A stretch of 64,000 bases of DNA from JAMCRM01 sp035561075 (GCA_035561075.1 DATMYF010000151.1:48949-112948), one strand, 5' to 3'; shown: positions 13,878 through 23,458, counted from the stretch's first letter. Made by a program: numbers and translations. The notes: generated by a model from the sequence alone, not told the origin.

Positions 13878-15980
13878 ATGTGGAACAGGATCGCTATCGT
13901 GTTGCTTGCAGCTACTGCATACGGACAGCAATTGCGGATCACCGAGCCGCCGGACGGCGCCATTCTGAACCGGCACGACGGGGAGACCACAGCCGCCGGG
14001 CTGTGGGTATCGGTGAAGGGTGAAGGGACGGGCAAGGTAAAGGTTAACGGCGTGCCCGCCAAAGCCGCTGGGGGCAAGTGGGAAGCGCGCGTACTGCTGC
14101 GCGAGCAGGAGAACCGGTTGGTAGTCGAGAACGGCGCCGCCAAAGACGCCATCACGGTGCTCTGGGATCGCGATTCAGTGCCGCGCTACCGCGTCTCCCT
14201 CGATGATAACATCTGGTTTCTGCGGGACATCGCGCAGAAGGGCTACGCCTCCATCTTCGACAATCCCTTCCTGGCTTTTTGGCGCGACATGCACCAGAAG
14301 TACGGCACCAAGGTGCACTTCAACATCTACTACGAGACCGACGGGTTCAACCTGTCTCAAATGCCGGACCGCTACAAAACTGAGTGGCAGCGCAACGCGG
14401 ACTGGATCCGGCTCACCTTCCATGCCCGCGGCAACGACCCGGACAAGCCGTACATCAAGGCGCCCGCCGAACAGGTGATCCGCGACTACCGGCAGATCAC
14501 CGCGGAGATCATCCGCTTCGCCGGCAAGGAACTGCTCAGCCCGGTCACGACCATCCACTGGGGCGAAGCCACGCGGGAGACCTGCGAGGCGCTGCGCAAG
14601 GAAGGTATCAAGGTACTGGTGGGCTACTTCGAACTCGACAACGACGGCCAGCCCCGGGTCAGCTATTACCTGGATGCGCCGCGAGTCCGCTATCTGAGCG
14701 GCCGCGATTATTGGAAAGACACCAAGCTCGACATGCTCTTCGTGCGGCATGACATAGTTATGAACTCCTTCAAACCCGATGAGATCCAGCGGAAGCTGCA
14801 GGAGATCGGAAAGGACCCGCACCAGTCCGAAGTGATCGAGCTCATGATCCACGAGCAGTACTACTACCCGAACTACAAGGCCTACGAGCCGGATTACAAG
14901 GAACGCGTCGAAGCCGGCATTAAGTGGGCGACCAAGACGGGCCACAAGCCGGTGTTCTTCGGCGAAGGTTTCCTGGGCTCGAAGCCGGCCAAGGGCACCT
15001 TCAACACTCCCGTGCCGAAGACCGGGGCGGAGTGGGACAAGCGGAAGAGCGAGTTGCGTTCCACACTGCGGGGGCTGTTGGGAGAGTGGCCCCCGTTGTT
15101 CACGCCCCAGCCTGTCATCGAGAGCCGGGAGCAGCGCGCCGGTTACACGCTGGAGCGCATCAGCTACGACAACGGTGTGGGGGACAAGGTATACGGTTAC
15201 GTGCTGGTGCCCGAGGGTCGCAAGACCCCGGGCCCGGCCATCCTGTATAACCACTACCACGGCGGAGCCTACAAGAACGGCAAGGAGGAGCTGATCACCC
15301 GGGCTTTCAGCAAAATGGATACCATCACCGGCGAGGCCTTAACGCGCGAAGGCTACGTGGTGCTGGGAATCGACAGCTACGCTTTCGGGGAGCGGCGCTT
15401 CGACGGTCCGGCCGGCCACCGCGAGGAGGGCCGCCTGACGGAGACCTCGCTGTTCAAGAAGTTCCTCTGGGAGGGCCGCACCTTGTGGGGCATGATGGTG
15501 CGGGACGACATCCTGGCGCTAAACTACCTGCTCAGCCGGCCGGAAGTGGATCCCAAGCGCGTGGGCGCGATGGGGATGAGCATGGGCAGCACGCGCTCCT
15601 GGTGGGCCGCCGCCATGGACGACCGCATTAAGTCCACCGTCAGTGTGGTGTGCCTCACGCGCTACCAGACCTTGATTGCCCATGGCGACCTGGCGCAGCA
15701 CGGAATTTACTATTTTGTCCCGGGCCTGCTCAAGGCAGGGATCGATATTGAAAGCGTGGTCGGCTTGATCGCCCCGCGTCCGCATCTGACGCTCAGCGGA
15801 GAGTTGGACCCCGGCTCGCCCGTTGAGGGTGTAACGATCATCAACGACTTCCAGCGCAAGCTGTACGGGTTATACGGCAAGGAGGACGCTTTCCGGGGTG
15901 TTGTGTTTCCGGGGGTGGGCCACAGCTACACGCCGGCGATGTGGAAAGAGACGCTGGACTGGTTCAGGAAGACGCTGTAA
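13878..15980 (+). CDS. Secreted two-domain protein: deacetylase-like N-terminal domain plus alpha/beta-hydrolase esterase
   Basis: 700 residues with a signal peptide (residues 1-16, MWNRIAIVLLAATAYG). Residues about 20-90 look like a small beta-sandwich (GAILNRHDGETTAAGLWVSVKGEGTGKVKVNG). Residues about 100-350 resemble polysaccharide-deacetylase-like TIM barrels (VSLDDNIWFLRDIAQKG, VHFNIYYETDG, LTFHARGNDPDKPY). Residues about 380-700 form a dienelactone hydrolase/acetyl xylan esterase type domain: nucleophile elbow GAMGMSMGSTRSW, acid GELDPGSP and His in FPGVGHSYTP. It probably de-esterifies plant or bacterial polysaccharide. The start at ATG 13878 gives the signal peptide; a longer reading frame overlaps the oxidoreductase and is rejected. 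It follows that gene by 29 bases. Confidence 0.75.
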   Translation: MWNRIAIVLLAATAYGQQLRITEPPDGAILNRHDGETTAAGLWVSVKGEGTGKVKVNGVPAKAAGGKWEARVLLREQENRLVVENGAAKDAITVLWDRDSVPRYRVSLDDNIWFLRDIAQKGYASIFDNPFLAFWRDMHQKYGTKVHFNIYYETDGFNLSQMPDRYKTEWQRNADWIRLTFHARGNDPDKPYIKAPAEQVIRDYRQITAEIIRFAGKELLSPVTTIHWGEATRETCEALRKEGIKVLVGYFELDNDGQPRVSYYLDAPRVRYLSGRDYWKDTKLDMLFVRHDIVMNSFKPDEIQRKLQEIGKDPHQSEVIELMIHEQYYYPNYKAYEPDYKERVEAGIKWATKTGHKPVFFGEGFLGSKPAKGTFNTPVPKTGAEWDKRKSELRSTLRGLLGEWPPLFTPQPVIESREQRAGYTLERISYDNGVGDKVYGYVLVPEGRKTPGPAILYNHYHGGAYKNGKEELITRAFSKMDTITGEALTREGYVVLGIDSYAFGERRFDGPAGHREEGRLTETSLFKKFLWEGRTLWGMMVRDDILALNYLLSRPEVDPKRVGAMGMSMGSTRSWWAAAMDDRIKSTVSVVCLTRYQTLIAHGDLAQHGIYYFVPGLLKAGIDIESVVGLIAPRPHLTLSGELDPGSPVEGVTIINDFQRKLYGLYGKEDAFRGVVFPGVGHSYTPAMWKETLDWFRKTL

Positions 15981-15992
15981 GGATTTGATGCG

Positions 15993-16042
15993 GGCTTCCT
16001 CACGGCCCCGGTTCCTTTCAGGACCGCGACCGCAAGGAAGCC
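15993..16042. terminator. Nested hairpin between convergent genes
   Basis: GGCTTCCT (15993-16000) pairs with AGGAAGCC (16035-16042), enclosing a second hairpin CGGTTCCT/AGGACCG (16009-16026). It lies between the stop of the esterase (15980) and the stop of the minus-strand Ig-repeat gene (16058). No T run is obvious. Confidence 0.4.
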
Positions 16043-16057
16043 AGACCGCCTGCCCGC

Positions 16058-19000
16058 CTACGGCATTGTTGCCGAGACCGATTCCGACCTTCCTGCTGTG
16101 TTCACCAATATGGCCGATACTCCGATCACGGATGTCGACTCGCCGTTGATCGTGAACGGCTGGGTAAAGGTGAACTGGCTGCCATAGGCCCTGGAATCCG
16201 GATTGTTGTACCACGTCGTGAACATGGACTGCACCGGCACCGAGACTTCCGCGCTGGTAATCGTCGTCCCGGCTGCCGGGGCGAATCTGAAAATCGCCTC
16301 GCTAATCTCCCGGGTAGTGGAGTAACCCGTCACGGTCACGTTGAAACCAGTCGCGGTGCGGGCGGCGGTGACGCGGGTGATTACCGGGGGCATGCGGTTC
16401 ACCCGGATGGTGCGGGACGGCGCCGGCGAGGGCGTAATGTCCGTGCCTGAAGCCTGGAGCGTAACCCTTAGCGTGATGGTGCCCGATACTGTGCCGGTCT
16501 GCAGTGCCAGGTTCGGCACCGCGAAGGTTGCCAGATTAGTGCCGGCAGGGATGGTGAAGGCGACAGTGCGGCTGCCGTTCGAGAACACGATGGTCGGGTC
16601 GTCCCCGCCGCCATCGGCCGCGAAGGTCAGGGTCACAATACCGCTGATGGTGAGCGGATAGGTGCCCTCCAGCCCGAGTTGTAGCGCGGGCTGCTGGGCC
16701 GGGTTGGCGGTTTCTGGCGCCCCGATCGTCACCCCCGGAATTGCCGGTAAGCCGATCGCAAGGCTCACGGTGCGGGTGGCGTGGTGGCCGGCGCCGTCAG
16801 ACGCTTCCAGAGTAACGCTGATGGTGCCGGGTGCGCGCGGCGTGCCGCTGATGCTGCCGTCCGGAACCCCGGTGAGGCCGTCGGGCAAACCGCCGATTGT
16901 CCAGGTAACCGGACCCGAGTTACCCGTCGCGGTTAGCCCGGCCGAGTAGGCAGCACCGACGGTGCCGCCGGGAAGGCTGGCGGTGGTGATGGACAGGCTG
17001 GCTTGCGAAACCCGGAAGGAGAACGCCCGGCTCTGCTTGAGCCCCTGGCTGTCGGTAACCTCCACGTAAACCGTGTAGTCCCCGGCGTCCCCGGGAGTGC
17101 CGGTCAGCGCGCCATCGCTCGACAGCGCCAGTCCCGCGGCATAACCCGCGACTGCTGCCCACCGGTACGGGGGTGTGCCCCCCGTGGCTGCGAATGCGGC
17201 GGAGTACGCAGACCCAACCGTGCCGTCAGGCAGGCCGGCCGTGGTGATCCGCAGGGCTGCGCCCGAGATGCCGAGTTCAAAAGAAGCGGACGCCTTGGCG
17301 CCCTTGGAATCCGTCACTTCAGCGGTAACCGTCGACGTTCCAGCCGCCGTGGGGGTGCCGGCGATGTTGCCGGCGGAATCGCCGCTTAACCCCGCCGCTC
17401 CAGCGGAAATGGCCCAATGGTAAGGCGGCGCGCCCCCGGATGCCACAACCGAAGCCGAGTATGCCTCGCCCACGCGACCTTCCGGCAGCGTCCGGGTCGT
17501 GATCGTCAGGAGGTCGGGAACCACCTTCAGGCTGAAGCTCTTGTTGGTGATGGTGTCCTTGCTGTCTCTCACCTGTACGATGAACTGGAATTCACCTACG
17601 GCGCTGGGGGTGCCGCTAAGCATCCCGGCGGAGAATCTGACCCCCTGGGGAACGGAGCCTCCGGAGATGCCCCACGAGTACGGCGCCACCCCACCCGTGG
17701 CGCTGAACGCCTGGGTAGCGGGAATCCCCAACTTCATCTCGGTAAGAGGTGAAATGGTACTGATCAGGAGCGGTGGCGCTTTGACCACGAGGGTGTAGTA
17801 CCGGCCAGTCGTGCGCTCGTCGGCGTCTGCGACCGTGGCTGCCACCCTGAACGTGCCGATTTCAGTGGGGGTGCCGCTAATGGTGCCGTCCGCGCCCGCT
17901 GCCAGTCCGGCGGGAAGACCGGCGATGGACCACGAGTACGGAGGCTTCCCGCCTGCGGCGGTGAAGCCGGCGGAATACGAGATCTGGTACGTGGCTTCGG
18001 GCAACGAAACGGTGGTCACTTCGAGTGCCGAGACATTGTCGGCCACAGAAAGAGCGAAAGACTTCGTGGCGGACTGGATCGCCGCAGCCGGGCTGGTGCC
18101 GGTGGCGGCCCGGACGGTGAAGGCCGCCGTCGCGGCAGACGTTGGGGTGCCGCTCAACAAACCGTTTGAAGCCAGGGTAAGGCCCGGTGGAAGGGTGCCC
18201 GAGGAAATGGTCCAGGTGATTGCCGAAGCAGCGCCGGTTGCCACAAACGCGACGCTATACGGCGTCCCCACGGTGCCGCCCGGCAGCGGGGAAGCGGTGG
18301 TGATCGTCAGGGCGGCAGGACCCACTACGATCGAAATAACCTTAATGAAAACGCGCCCCTGCCCATCCGTCACCTGCAGGTTTATATTGAACGTTCCGGT
18401 CGCCGTCGGGGTGCCGCTGAGAATTCCGGATGAGCTGAGAGTCAGGCCGGGCGGTACCGTGGTTGTCGGGCCGTTCGGAGAGGTCAGGAACTCGTGGAAG
18501 CTGTACGGCGATACTCCGCCGACGGGAGTGAATGCCTGGGAGTAAGCCGTCCCGACGGTTGCATTAGGCAGCGTGGCGGGGCCCACGTCGAAGATGGTGA
18601 TAGTCACCGCCCGCAAACCGATCCCGCTCATACTGTCCATCACCTGGATGACGACATTGAAGTTGCCGCCGGATAGCGGCGTGCCGGTCAGCGTCCCGCT
18701 CTGTGGATCCAGGGAGAGGCCGGGGGGCAACGCGCCTGAGGCAATCGACCACATGTATGGCTCGCCGACGCCGCCCGTGGCGCTGAAAGCTTGGCTGTAG
18801 GCCTGCGAGACCATGCCGTACGCGACCGGTGCGACGGTGATTTGCGGCGGGGGTGGCTGAATCACGAGCACGCCGCTCGAACTGACGTTGCTCCACCCGT
18901 CCCAGATATATGCGACGAAGGGAAAGGTGCCCGGCGAAGTGGGAGTGCCCACCAGGTTGCCGCTCGCGGAATCGATCGTAAAGCCGGAAGGGAGAGATGA

Positions 19001-19495
19001 GTCGCCATAGTTGTACGGAGGGGTTCCCCCCGTGACGATCGGAGCAGAGTACGGCACCCCCGCCACACCATTCGGGAGTGTGACCTCCGTCATCGGCGGG
19101 TTGACGCGAAAGTCAAAGGGGTCGGTGAGCTCCGTGCTGTTGTACAGAATCCGGATCTGGACGTTGTCCTCGACCGTAACCAAGTCGGGGGGGACCATAG
19201 CCGTGATGCTCGCGCCGGCCGAGAGAGTCTCGAGCGAGGTCGTCAGGCCGGTGTTGCCGCTCGTCCACTGGACGGAAAAGCTCGTGGAGTATCCAAGGTT
19301 AGTGCCATCGATCACCAGATCAAAGAAATCCATTCCCGCGGTTACAGCGGCGCCGCCGGGCGCGGTAGTCCCGGGCCAGTAGGCGTTCAATCCAGTGATC
19401 GTAGCGCTCGCGGTCTGCTGCGCGTAGCCGGCGACGGCCACGGCGAGCAGGACCACCAGGACGCAAGCGGTGCGATAGAACAGGCGTGTGGACAT
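16058..19495 (-). CDS. Large secreted protein with nine He_PIG (putative Ig) repeats
   Basis: 1145 residues with a signal peptide (ACVLVVLLAVAVAGYAQQ). An IPT/TIG-like domain comes first (about 30-130), then nine repeats of about 80-90 residues, each with the pattern ITT.LP.GTVG..YS..F.ATGG.PPY.W....LP.GL.....G...GTP...G (He_PIG). The last 230 residues form a separate beta-rich domain (about ITRVTAARTATGFNVTVTGYSTTREI) seen at the C-terminus of acidobacterial secreted proteins. Likely extracellular adhesion or matrix protein. It is the last gene of a three-gene minus-strand operon; its ATG shares one base with the upstream TAA (TAATG). Confidence 0.85.
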   Translation of the reverse strand: MSTRLFYRTACVLVVLLAVAVAGYAQQTASATITGLNAYWPGTTAPGGAAVTAGMDFFDLVIDGTNLGYSTSFSVQWTSGNTGLTTSLETLSAGASITAMVPPDLVTVEDNVQIRILYNSTELTDPFDFRVNPPMTEVTLPNGVAGVPYSAPIVTGGTPPYNYGDSSLPSGFTIDSASGNLVGTPTSPGTFPFVAYIWDGWSNVSSSGVLVIQPPPPQITVAPVAYGMVSQAYSQAFSATGGVGEPYMWSIASGALPPGLSLDPQSGTLTGTPLSGGNFNVVIQVMDSMSGIGLRAVTITIFDVGPATLPNATVGTAYSQAFTPVGGVSPYSFHEFLTSPNGPTTTVPPGLTLSSSGILSGTPTATGTFNINLQVTDGQGRVFIKVISIVVGPAALTITTASPLPGGTVGTPYSVAFVATGAASAITWTISSGTLPPGLTLASNGLLSGTPTSAATAAFTVRAATGTSPAAAIQSATKSFALSVADNVSALEVTTVSLPEATYQISYSAGFTAAGGKPPYSWSIAGLPAGLAAGADGTISGTPTEIGTFRVAATVADADERTTGRYYTLVVKAPPLLISTISPLTEMKLGIPATQAFSATGGVAPYSWGISGGSVPQGVRFSAGMLSGTPSAVGEFQFIVQVRDSKDTITNKSFSLKVVPDLLTITTRTLPEGRVGEAYSASVVASGGAPPYHWAISAGAAGLSGDSAGNIAGTPTAAGTSTVTAEVTDSKGAKASASFELGISGAALRITTAGLPDGTVGSAYSAAFAATGGTPPYRWAAVAGYAAGLALSSDGALTGTPGDAGDYTVYVEVTDSQGLKQSRAFSFRVSQASLSITTASLPGGTVGAAYSAGLTATGNSGPVTWTIGGLPDGLTGVPDGSISGTPRAPGTISVTLEASDGAGHHATRTVSLAIGLPAIPGVTIGAPETANPAQQPALQLGLEGTYPLTISGIVTLTFAADGGGDDPTIVFSNGSRTVAFTIPAGTNLATFAVPNLALQTGTVSGTITLRVTLQASGTDITPSPAPSRTIRVNRMPPVITRVTAARTATGFNVTVTGYSTTREISEAIFRFAPAAGTTITSAEVSVPVQSMFTTWYNNPDSRAYGSQFTFTQPFTINGESTSVIGVSAILVNTAGRSESVSATMP

Positions 19496-20475
19496 TAGCG
19501 GCCCTCCTCCTCGGCAGCAGCCGGTGCGGGGGGCACCGGCGGAATGAACAGCAGCCGGGGCTCATCGCTCCCTTCGATCATCCACATGGGTTCTGCCGAG
19601 ACGCCGGTGAGGCGGAAAGCTTCGCCCGAGAGGCGCGCCAGTCCAGTCACCTGGCAGGAGCCGGCGAACTCGGAGACGGCGCCGGTTTCGAGATCCACCA
19701 CTGCCACCGACCGGTTCCCCGCCACGAAAGCGCGGCCTCGGGCGGCGGCTACCGCGACGGCATCTCCGAACTCTTCGGCGAAGGTACCCGCAACCCGCCA
19801 CGCAGGCTGGCCCGCGGTATCGCTTAGCACCGCGACCTGTCCAGCGCCGGCCGCCAGGGCGTCCAGGCTGCCGGGCAGGAATGCCAGCGCCGTGACAGCA
19901 CCGGCCGAAGGCAGCGGCCGTGCGCCCTCGACAGTAACGAGAAACAGTCCGGTGCCTGTTGCTGCCAGGACCGTGCTGCCGTCGTCGCTTACTGCCCAGG
20001 CGTCCGGCTGGCCCGAGACGCCTGCCAGGTTCAGCGTTGCGGCGGTGGGGGCGGCGGGAAGGCCCGTCACCACCCAGGCGCGGCCTTCATCGCTCCCGAC
20101 GATCAGGGCGGCGCTTCCCCGCGGGCTCAGGATCAGGCAGTCCGGCGCGGGTGCGATGCCTTCGATGGTGCTGGCCGTTAGCGGCTCAACACCCAAACCC
20201 AGCACTCGCACCAGTCCGTCTTCGGCCGAAACCGCGAGCACGTAGTCCTGCCCGGGCGAGACCTCCACGGCGGATGTGGCGAAGCCGAGCGGCAGGCGCT
20301 CGCCAAGTAGCGAGGCCCCCGCGATTCCCCGGATGGGGCGGACGCCGTCCGAGTCCGGCGCGTAGCCGAGCACGGGTCCCGAAAGCGAGCCGCCTTGAGC
20401 GGCGGCAGGCAGAGAAAGTCCGGCAAGTACGAGAGCAAGAATGAAAATCTGTAACAGGTTGCGCATGTTATTCAC
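19495..20475 (-). CDS. Secreted beta-propeller-like protein
   Basis: 326 residues. GTG start at 20475, or ATG at 20466 (MRNLLQIF). A signal peptide precedes AAAQGGS. The body consists of repeated four-strand motifs of the WD/NHL propeller type (YVLAVSAEDGLVRVLGL, AALIVGSDEGRAWVVTGL, TVLAATGTGLFLVTVEG, QVAVLSDTAGQPAWRVAG, RAFVAGNRSVAVVDLETG), suggesting six or so blades. No enzyme motif. The Pro/Ala/Glu tail is short. It is the middle gene of the secreted-protein operon and overlaps the start of the Ig-repeat gene, so the products probably work together at the surface. Function unknown. Confidence 0.65.
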   Translation of the reverse strand: MNNMRNLLQIFILALVLAGLSLPAAAQGGSLSGPVLGYAPDSDGVRPIRGIAGASLLGERLPLGFATSAVEVSPGQDYVLAVSAEDGLVRVLGLGVEPLTASTIEGIAPAPDCLILSPRGSAALIVGSDEGRAWVVTGLPAAPTAATLNLAGVSGQPDAWAVSDDGSTVLAATGTGLFLVTVEGARPLPSAGAVTALAFLPGSLDALAAGAGQVAVLSDTAGQPAWRVAGTFAEEFGDAVAVAAARGRAFVAGNRSVAVVDLETGAVSEFAGSCQVTGLARLSGEAFRLTGVSAEPMWMIEGSDEPRLLFIPPVPPAPAAAEEEGR

Positions 20476-20490
20476 CCATTCAGGAATGGC

Positions 20491-21078
20491 TTATCGCGGA
20501 GGGCCCACAGTTCCGGCGCCCGGCGTGACGGTCGCGGTGCGCCCGGCTGTGGAGGTGTTGTCGCCGCCTGTACTTCGCGCAACTGCCACGCCCGCGGCTG
20601 AAAGTCCCGCTGCGGTGGCGGCAATGATCAGCACCTTGAGTCCGATTCCCATCCCGGCCGCAGCGGCTAGCGGAATGGCGTTCGTCTGGCTGATGGCGAT
20701 TGCAGCGGTCCGGCCCTGGTGTGAAGCCGTGACGCGGATGTCCATACGGCCCTGAACCTTGTTCAGGCGGATCCCGCGGGCCACCGCGCGGCCCTGGTTG
20801 TCGGTCATCATGGTGACCGTCCGGGAGCCGTTCGGGAAGATACCCGAGGCGCCGCGTTCCGGAAGCATGAACACGACCGCCGCCCCAGCGACGGGACGGC
20901 GGTTCTGATCCTCTACCTGGATGATGGGAGCCCGGGCGGTGCGCTGCCGCACGTTGTTGATTGCGCCGGCACCTTCAATGATGACGATATTCAAACCCGT
21001 CGCCGGTTTATCCTGGGCGGGGGAAGGAATCGGCCCCACAGCCATCAGGCCGGCAAGAATGGCGGATACCCACCGCAT
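20491..21078 (-). CDS. Secreted protein with Ig-like/carboxypeptidase-regulatory domain and C-terminal membrane segment
   Basis: 195 residues. Signal peptide (MRWVSAILAGLMAVGPIPSPAQ), then a beta-sandwich domain (about 35-130: APIIQVEDQNRRPVAGAAVVFMLPERG, MMTDNQGRAVARGI) that resembles Big-1/CarboxypepD_reg domains, then a hydrophobic glycine/alanine-rich helix (about 140-170, GMGIGLKVLIIAATAAGLSAAGVAVA) and a Thr/Gly/Pro tail. It would be anchored in a membrane with the Ig-like domain outside. CGGAGGACTGACATC is a strong ribosome site. First gene of the three-gene operon running to 16058. Confidence 0.7.
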   Translation of the reverse strand: MRWVSAILAGLMAVGPIPSPAQDKPATGLNIVIIEGAGAINNVRQRTARAPIIQVEDQNRRPVAGAAVVFMLPERGASGIFPNGSRTVTMMTDNQGRAVARGIRLNKVQGRMDIRVTASHQGRTAAIAISQTNAIPLAAAAGMGIGLKVLIIAATAAGLSAAGVAVARSTGGDNTSTAGRTATVTPGAGTVGPPR

Positions 21079-21249
21079 GATGTCAGTCCTCCGATGCTCC
21101 GTTGTGTTTACGAATGCAGGCTCTTATTATGCAGCTTGTGTTCATGAAAGTACATTCGGAAGCCGCGCATTTGCATGTGTAACTTCTGCATACGCACTGG
21201 CGGCGGCGAATGCGGCGCATCCAACTGACCCGTTCGGCCCGCGGCTGAG

Positions 21250-21255
21250 TATAAT
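21250..21255 (+). promoter_or_regulatory. -10 box of the decayed GH172 gene
   Basis: Perfect TATAAT 15 bases before the ATG at 21271, with CTGACC (21225-21230) as a possible -35 at a long 19-base spacing. The survival of the promoter next to a frameshifted gene suggests the damage is recent. Confidence 0.4.
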
Positions 21256-21270
21256 AGCCGCCGGCCCCCT

Positions 21271-22340
21271 ATGAAGAAGATCGCTTTTCTGCTTATGCTG
21301 GCCGCCTGCGCCGCGGGCGCGCTGCGGAGTCGAACGCCGGACGGAAGGGCCGGCCATGGGTGCCCATCAAGGCTGGGGAGCGGTTGACGCTCGCCGAGGT
21401 GCGCGGCTCGAGTGGCACCGTGCGGCGCATATGGGCCGTGATCACCGACCGCGGTCCTGCCATGCTCCGCGGGCTCAAGATCGAAGCGTTCTGGGACGGC
21501 GCCACCACCCCGGCTGTGAGCGTCCCCTTCGGCGACTTCTTCGGGACCGGCCTCGGCCGCATGGCCCGCTTTGAGTCGGCGCTTTTCTCCAGCCCCGAAG
21601 GCCGCAGCTACAATTGCATGGTCCCCATGCCCTTCCGCTCCGGCATGAAGATCGTGCTCACCAACGAAAGCGGCAAAGACCTGGAGTCCATCTACTACGA
21701 CGTGGATTACACGCTCGGCGATAAACACGGCCCCAACATGCTCTACTTCCACGCCCACTGGCGCCGCGAGAACCCCACGCAGTTGCAGCGTGACTTCGAA
21801 CTCCTGCCGCATGTGAAGGGGCGCGGCCGCTACCTCGGAGCCAATATCGGGATGATCGCGAACCGCGAACGCTACGGCCAGACCTGGTGGGGCGAGGGCG
21901 AGATCAAAGTCTACCTCGACGGCGATACGGCCCTCCCCACCTTGAGCGGCACCGGGACCGAGGACTACATCGGCACCTCCTACGGCCAGAGCCGCTTCAC
22001 CAATCTTTACCAGGGCTGCCAGATTGCGGACGCGGAGAACATGCAGTACTGTTTCTACCGCTATCACGTCCCCGATCCGGTCTGGTTCAGCCGCGAAGCG
22101 CGCGTCACCATTCAGCAGATCGGCTATGCGGGCAAGGCTGCCTTCCCGACATTGCCGAAGCCGGTCTACCGCGCTGGAAAGGGGCTGGTGGAAGCCGATA
22201 AATCAGGACTCAACGAGCGCCAGGACGACTGGTCGAGCTGCACCTATTTCTACCTGGACCGTCCCGAGAACGGCCTTCCGCCGCTGGCCGCGCCCGAAGC
22301 GCGCATGAAAGGCCTCGCCGCCTATCCTCCCGTGCTGTAG
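21271..22340 (+). pseudogene. GH172-like (DUF2961) glycoside hydrolase with N-terminal frameshift
   Basis: The frame starting at ATG 21271 encodes a signal peptide (MKKIAFLLMLAACAAGA) and stops at about 21387. The domain itself is in another frame: AESNAGRKGRPWVPIKAG can be read upstream of 21360, then LTLAEV, RRIWAVITDR, FWDGATTPAVSVPFGDFFG, WWGEGEIKVYLDGD, LSGTGTEDYIGTSYGQ and YRYHVPDPVWF through to the stop at 22340. These are core motifs of DUF2961/GH172 enzymes, which act on fructans, arabinans and similar glycans. A short deletion between signal peptide and domain near 21320 best explains this. An internal start (GTG 21360, 326 aa) would give an unexported protein. A sequencing error is possible. 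Confidence 0.65.
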
Positions 22341-22342
22341 TG

Positions 22343-23458
22343 TCAGTATCTGAACTCGCGGGCAGCCGCCACGTATTCCCGGATGTTCCCGGGATCGCCT
22401 TCAAAAAAGTGGTCTGAGGAGGCCATAATGTAGCCGCCGTGGCGCGCTGCCTGCTCCCAGATGGTCTCGATCTGCGGACGGATGTTGGTGCCCAGTTCGA
22501 AGCCGGTCTGCTGGTCGAACCCGCCGATGAGGCAGAGGTCCGGCGCCAGCGTCTCGTGCGCCTTGCGGAGGTCAATGTCGCCGTGCATGCTGCGCGGTGT
22601 CAGGGTCTCCGAAGCGTCCGCCCCGATCTGCTTCAGCAGGTCCAGTTGCGCCATCATCTTGCCGCAGGTGTGATACACCACCTTGATCCCGATGTCGTGC
22701 AGCGCCGCCGTGGTTCGGCGGTCGTAAGGAACGCCATATTCGGCGAAAAGCGCGGGGGAAATCACCGACATGGAGCCGTCGCCGCCCCCGTTCTCCAGCA
22801 TGTCGATTCGGCAGCCGCGAAGGCTCTCGATGAAGCGCAGCTTGTAATCGAGAATGATCCTCAGAAACTCGTGCGCCCAACTCGGGTCGTCTATGGCTTC
22901 CATGATCATGCGCTGGCTGCCGATGTAGTTGCAGGCATCCTGCCAGCAGCCGCCCTGGTGATTGAAGATCCCGGCGCGCAGGATGCCCATGTCTCCCATC
23001 TTTTCAAAGGCCCGGTTGATGCGGCGGATATCCGGGCGCGGCAGGGGCATGTATTTGGCGATCCAGCGGATCTGCTCCTTGTGCTTGATGGGGTACTCCG
23101 TCACCCAGGCCATCTTGGAGGTCCTCTCCATGGTCTTGGTGAGGGTGCCTTCGGGGGTTTCGATGGTGAAGTGGTAGACGGTCGAGACCTCGTCCTCTCT
23201 CAACACCTTGCAGGAGACGCGCCAGTCCGGTCCCGGCACCAGATCGCCGGTGAAGTACATGGCGGCAACCACGGGCTCATCGAGCCACGCGAAATCGAAG
23301 ATTTGGGCGTCCATGCCGAAGTGCCGGTAGACTTCGAACTGGTCCGCGCCGTTCATGTGCTGGTTGCGCCAGTAGTCCATCCAGCCGTGGATGGTGGCCG
23401 GCAGGTGGTCGGGCTTGCCTCCGTCGAGGGCGACCAGGAGCCTCTCCCGTGGCGTCAT
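22343..23458 (-). CDS. Uroporphyrinogen decarboxylase-family protein (non-HemE)
   Basis: 371 residues of the URO-D/MtaA fold: TPRERLLVALDGGKPDHLP at the start, CWQDACNYIG, CRIDMLENGGGDGSMSVISPALFAEYGVPY, VVYHTCGKMMAQLDLLKQIGAD (His-x-Cys-Gly, the zinc site of methylcobamide methyltransferases of this fold) and CLIGGFDQQ. True HemE motifs are absent. These proteins are methyltransferase-like or of unknown function and are abundant in soil bacteria that metabolise methylated compounds. GGAGGCATGAGG provides a ribosome site. It converges with the GH172 relic (two bases between stops). Substrate unknown. Confidence 0.75.
   Translation of the reverse strand: MTPRERLLVALDGGKPDHLPATIHGWMDYWRNQHMNGADQFEVYRHFGMDAQIFDFAWLDEPVVAAMYFTGDLVPGPDWRVSCKVLREDEVSTVYHFTIETPEGTLTKTMERTSKMAWVTEYPIKHKEQIRWIAKYMPLPRPDIRRINRAFEKMGDMGILRAGIFNHQGGCWQDACNYIGSQRMIMEAIDDPSWAHEFLRIILDYKLRFIESLRGCRIDMLENGGGDGSMSVISPALFAEYGVPYDRRTTAALHDIGIKVVYHTCGKMMAQLDLLKQIGADASETLTPRSMHGDIDLRKAHETLAPDLCLIGGFDQQTGFELGTNIRPQIETIWEQAARHGGYIMASSDHFFEGDPGNIREYVAAAREFRY

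Noticed and set aside
16058..19495. Repeats inside the Ig-repeat gene considered as a DNA-level satellite or CRISPR-like array
   Set aside because: Periodicity of about 250-270 bases reflects protein domain repeats with diverged DNA; no short identical repeats with unique spacers.
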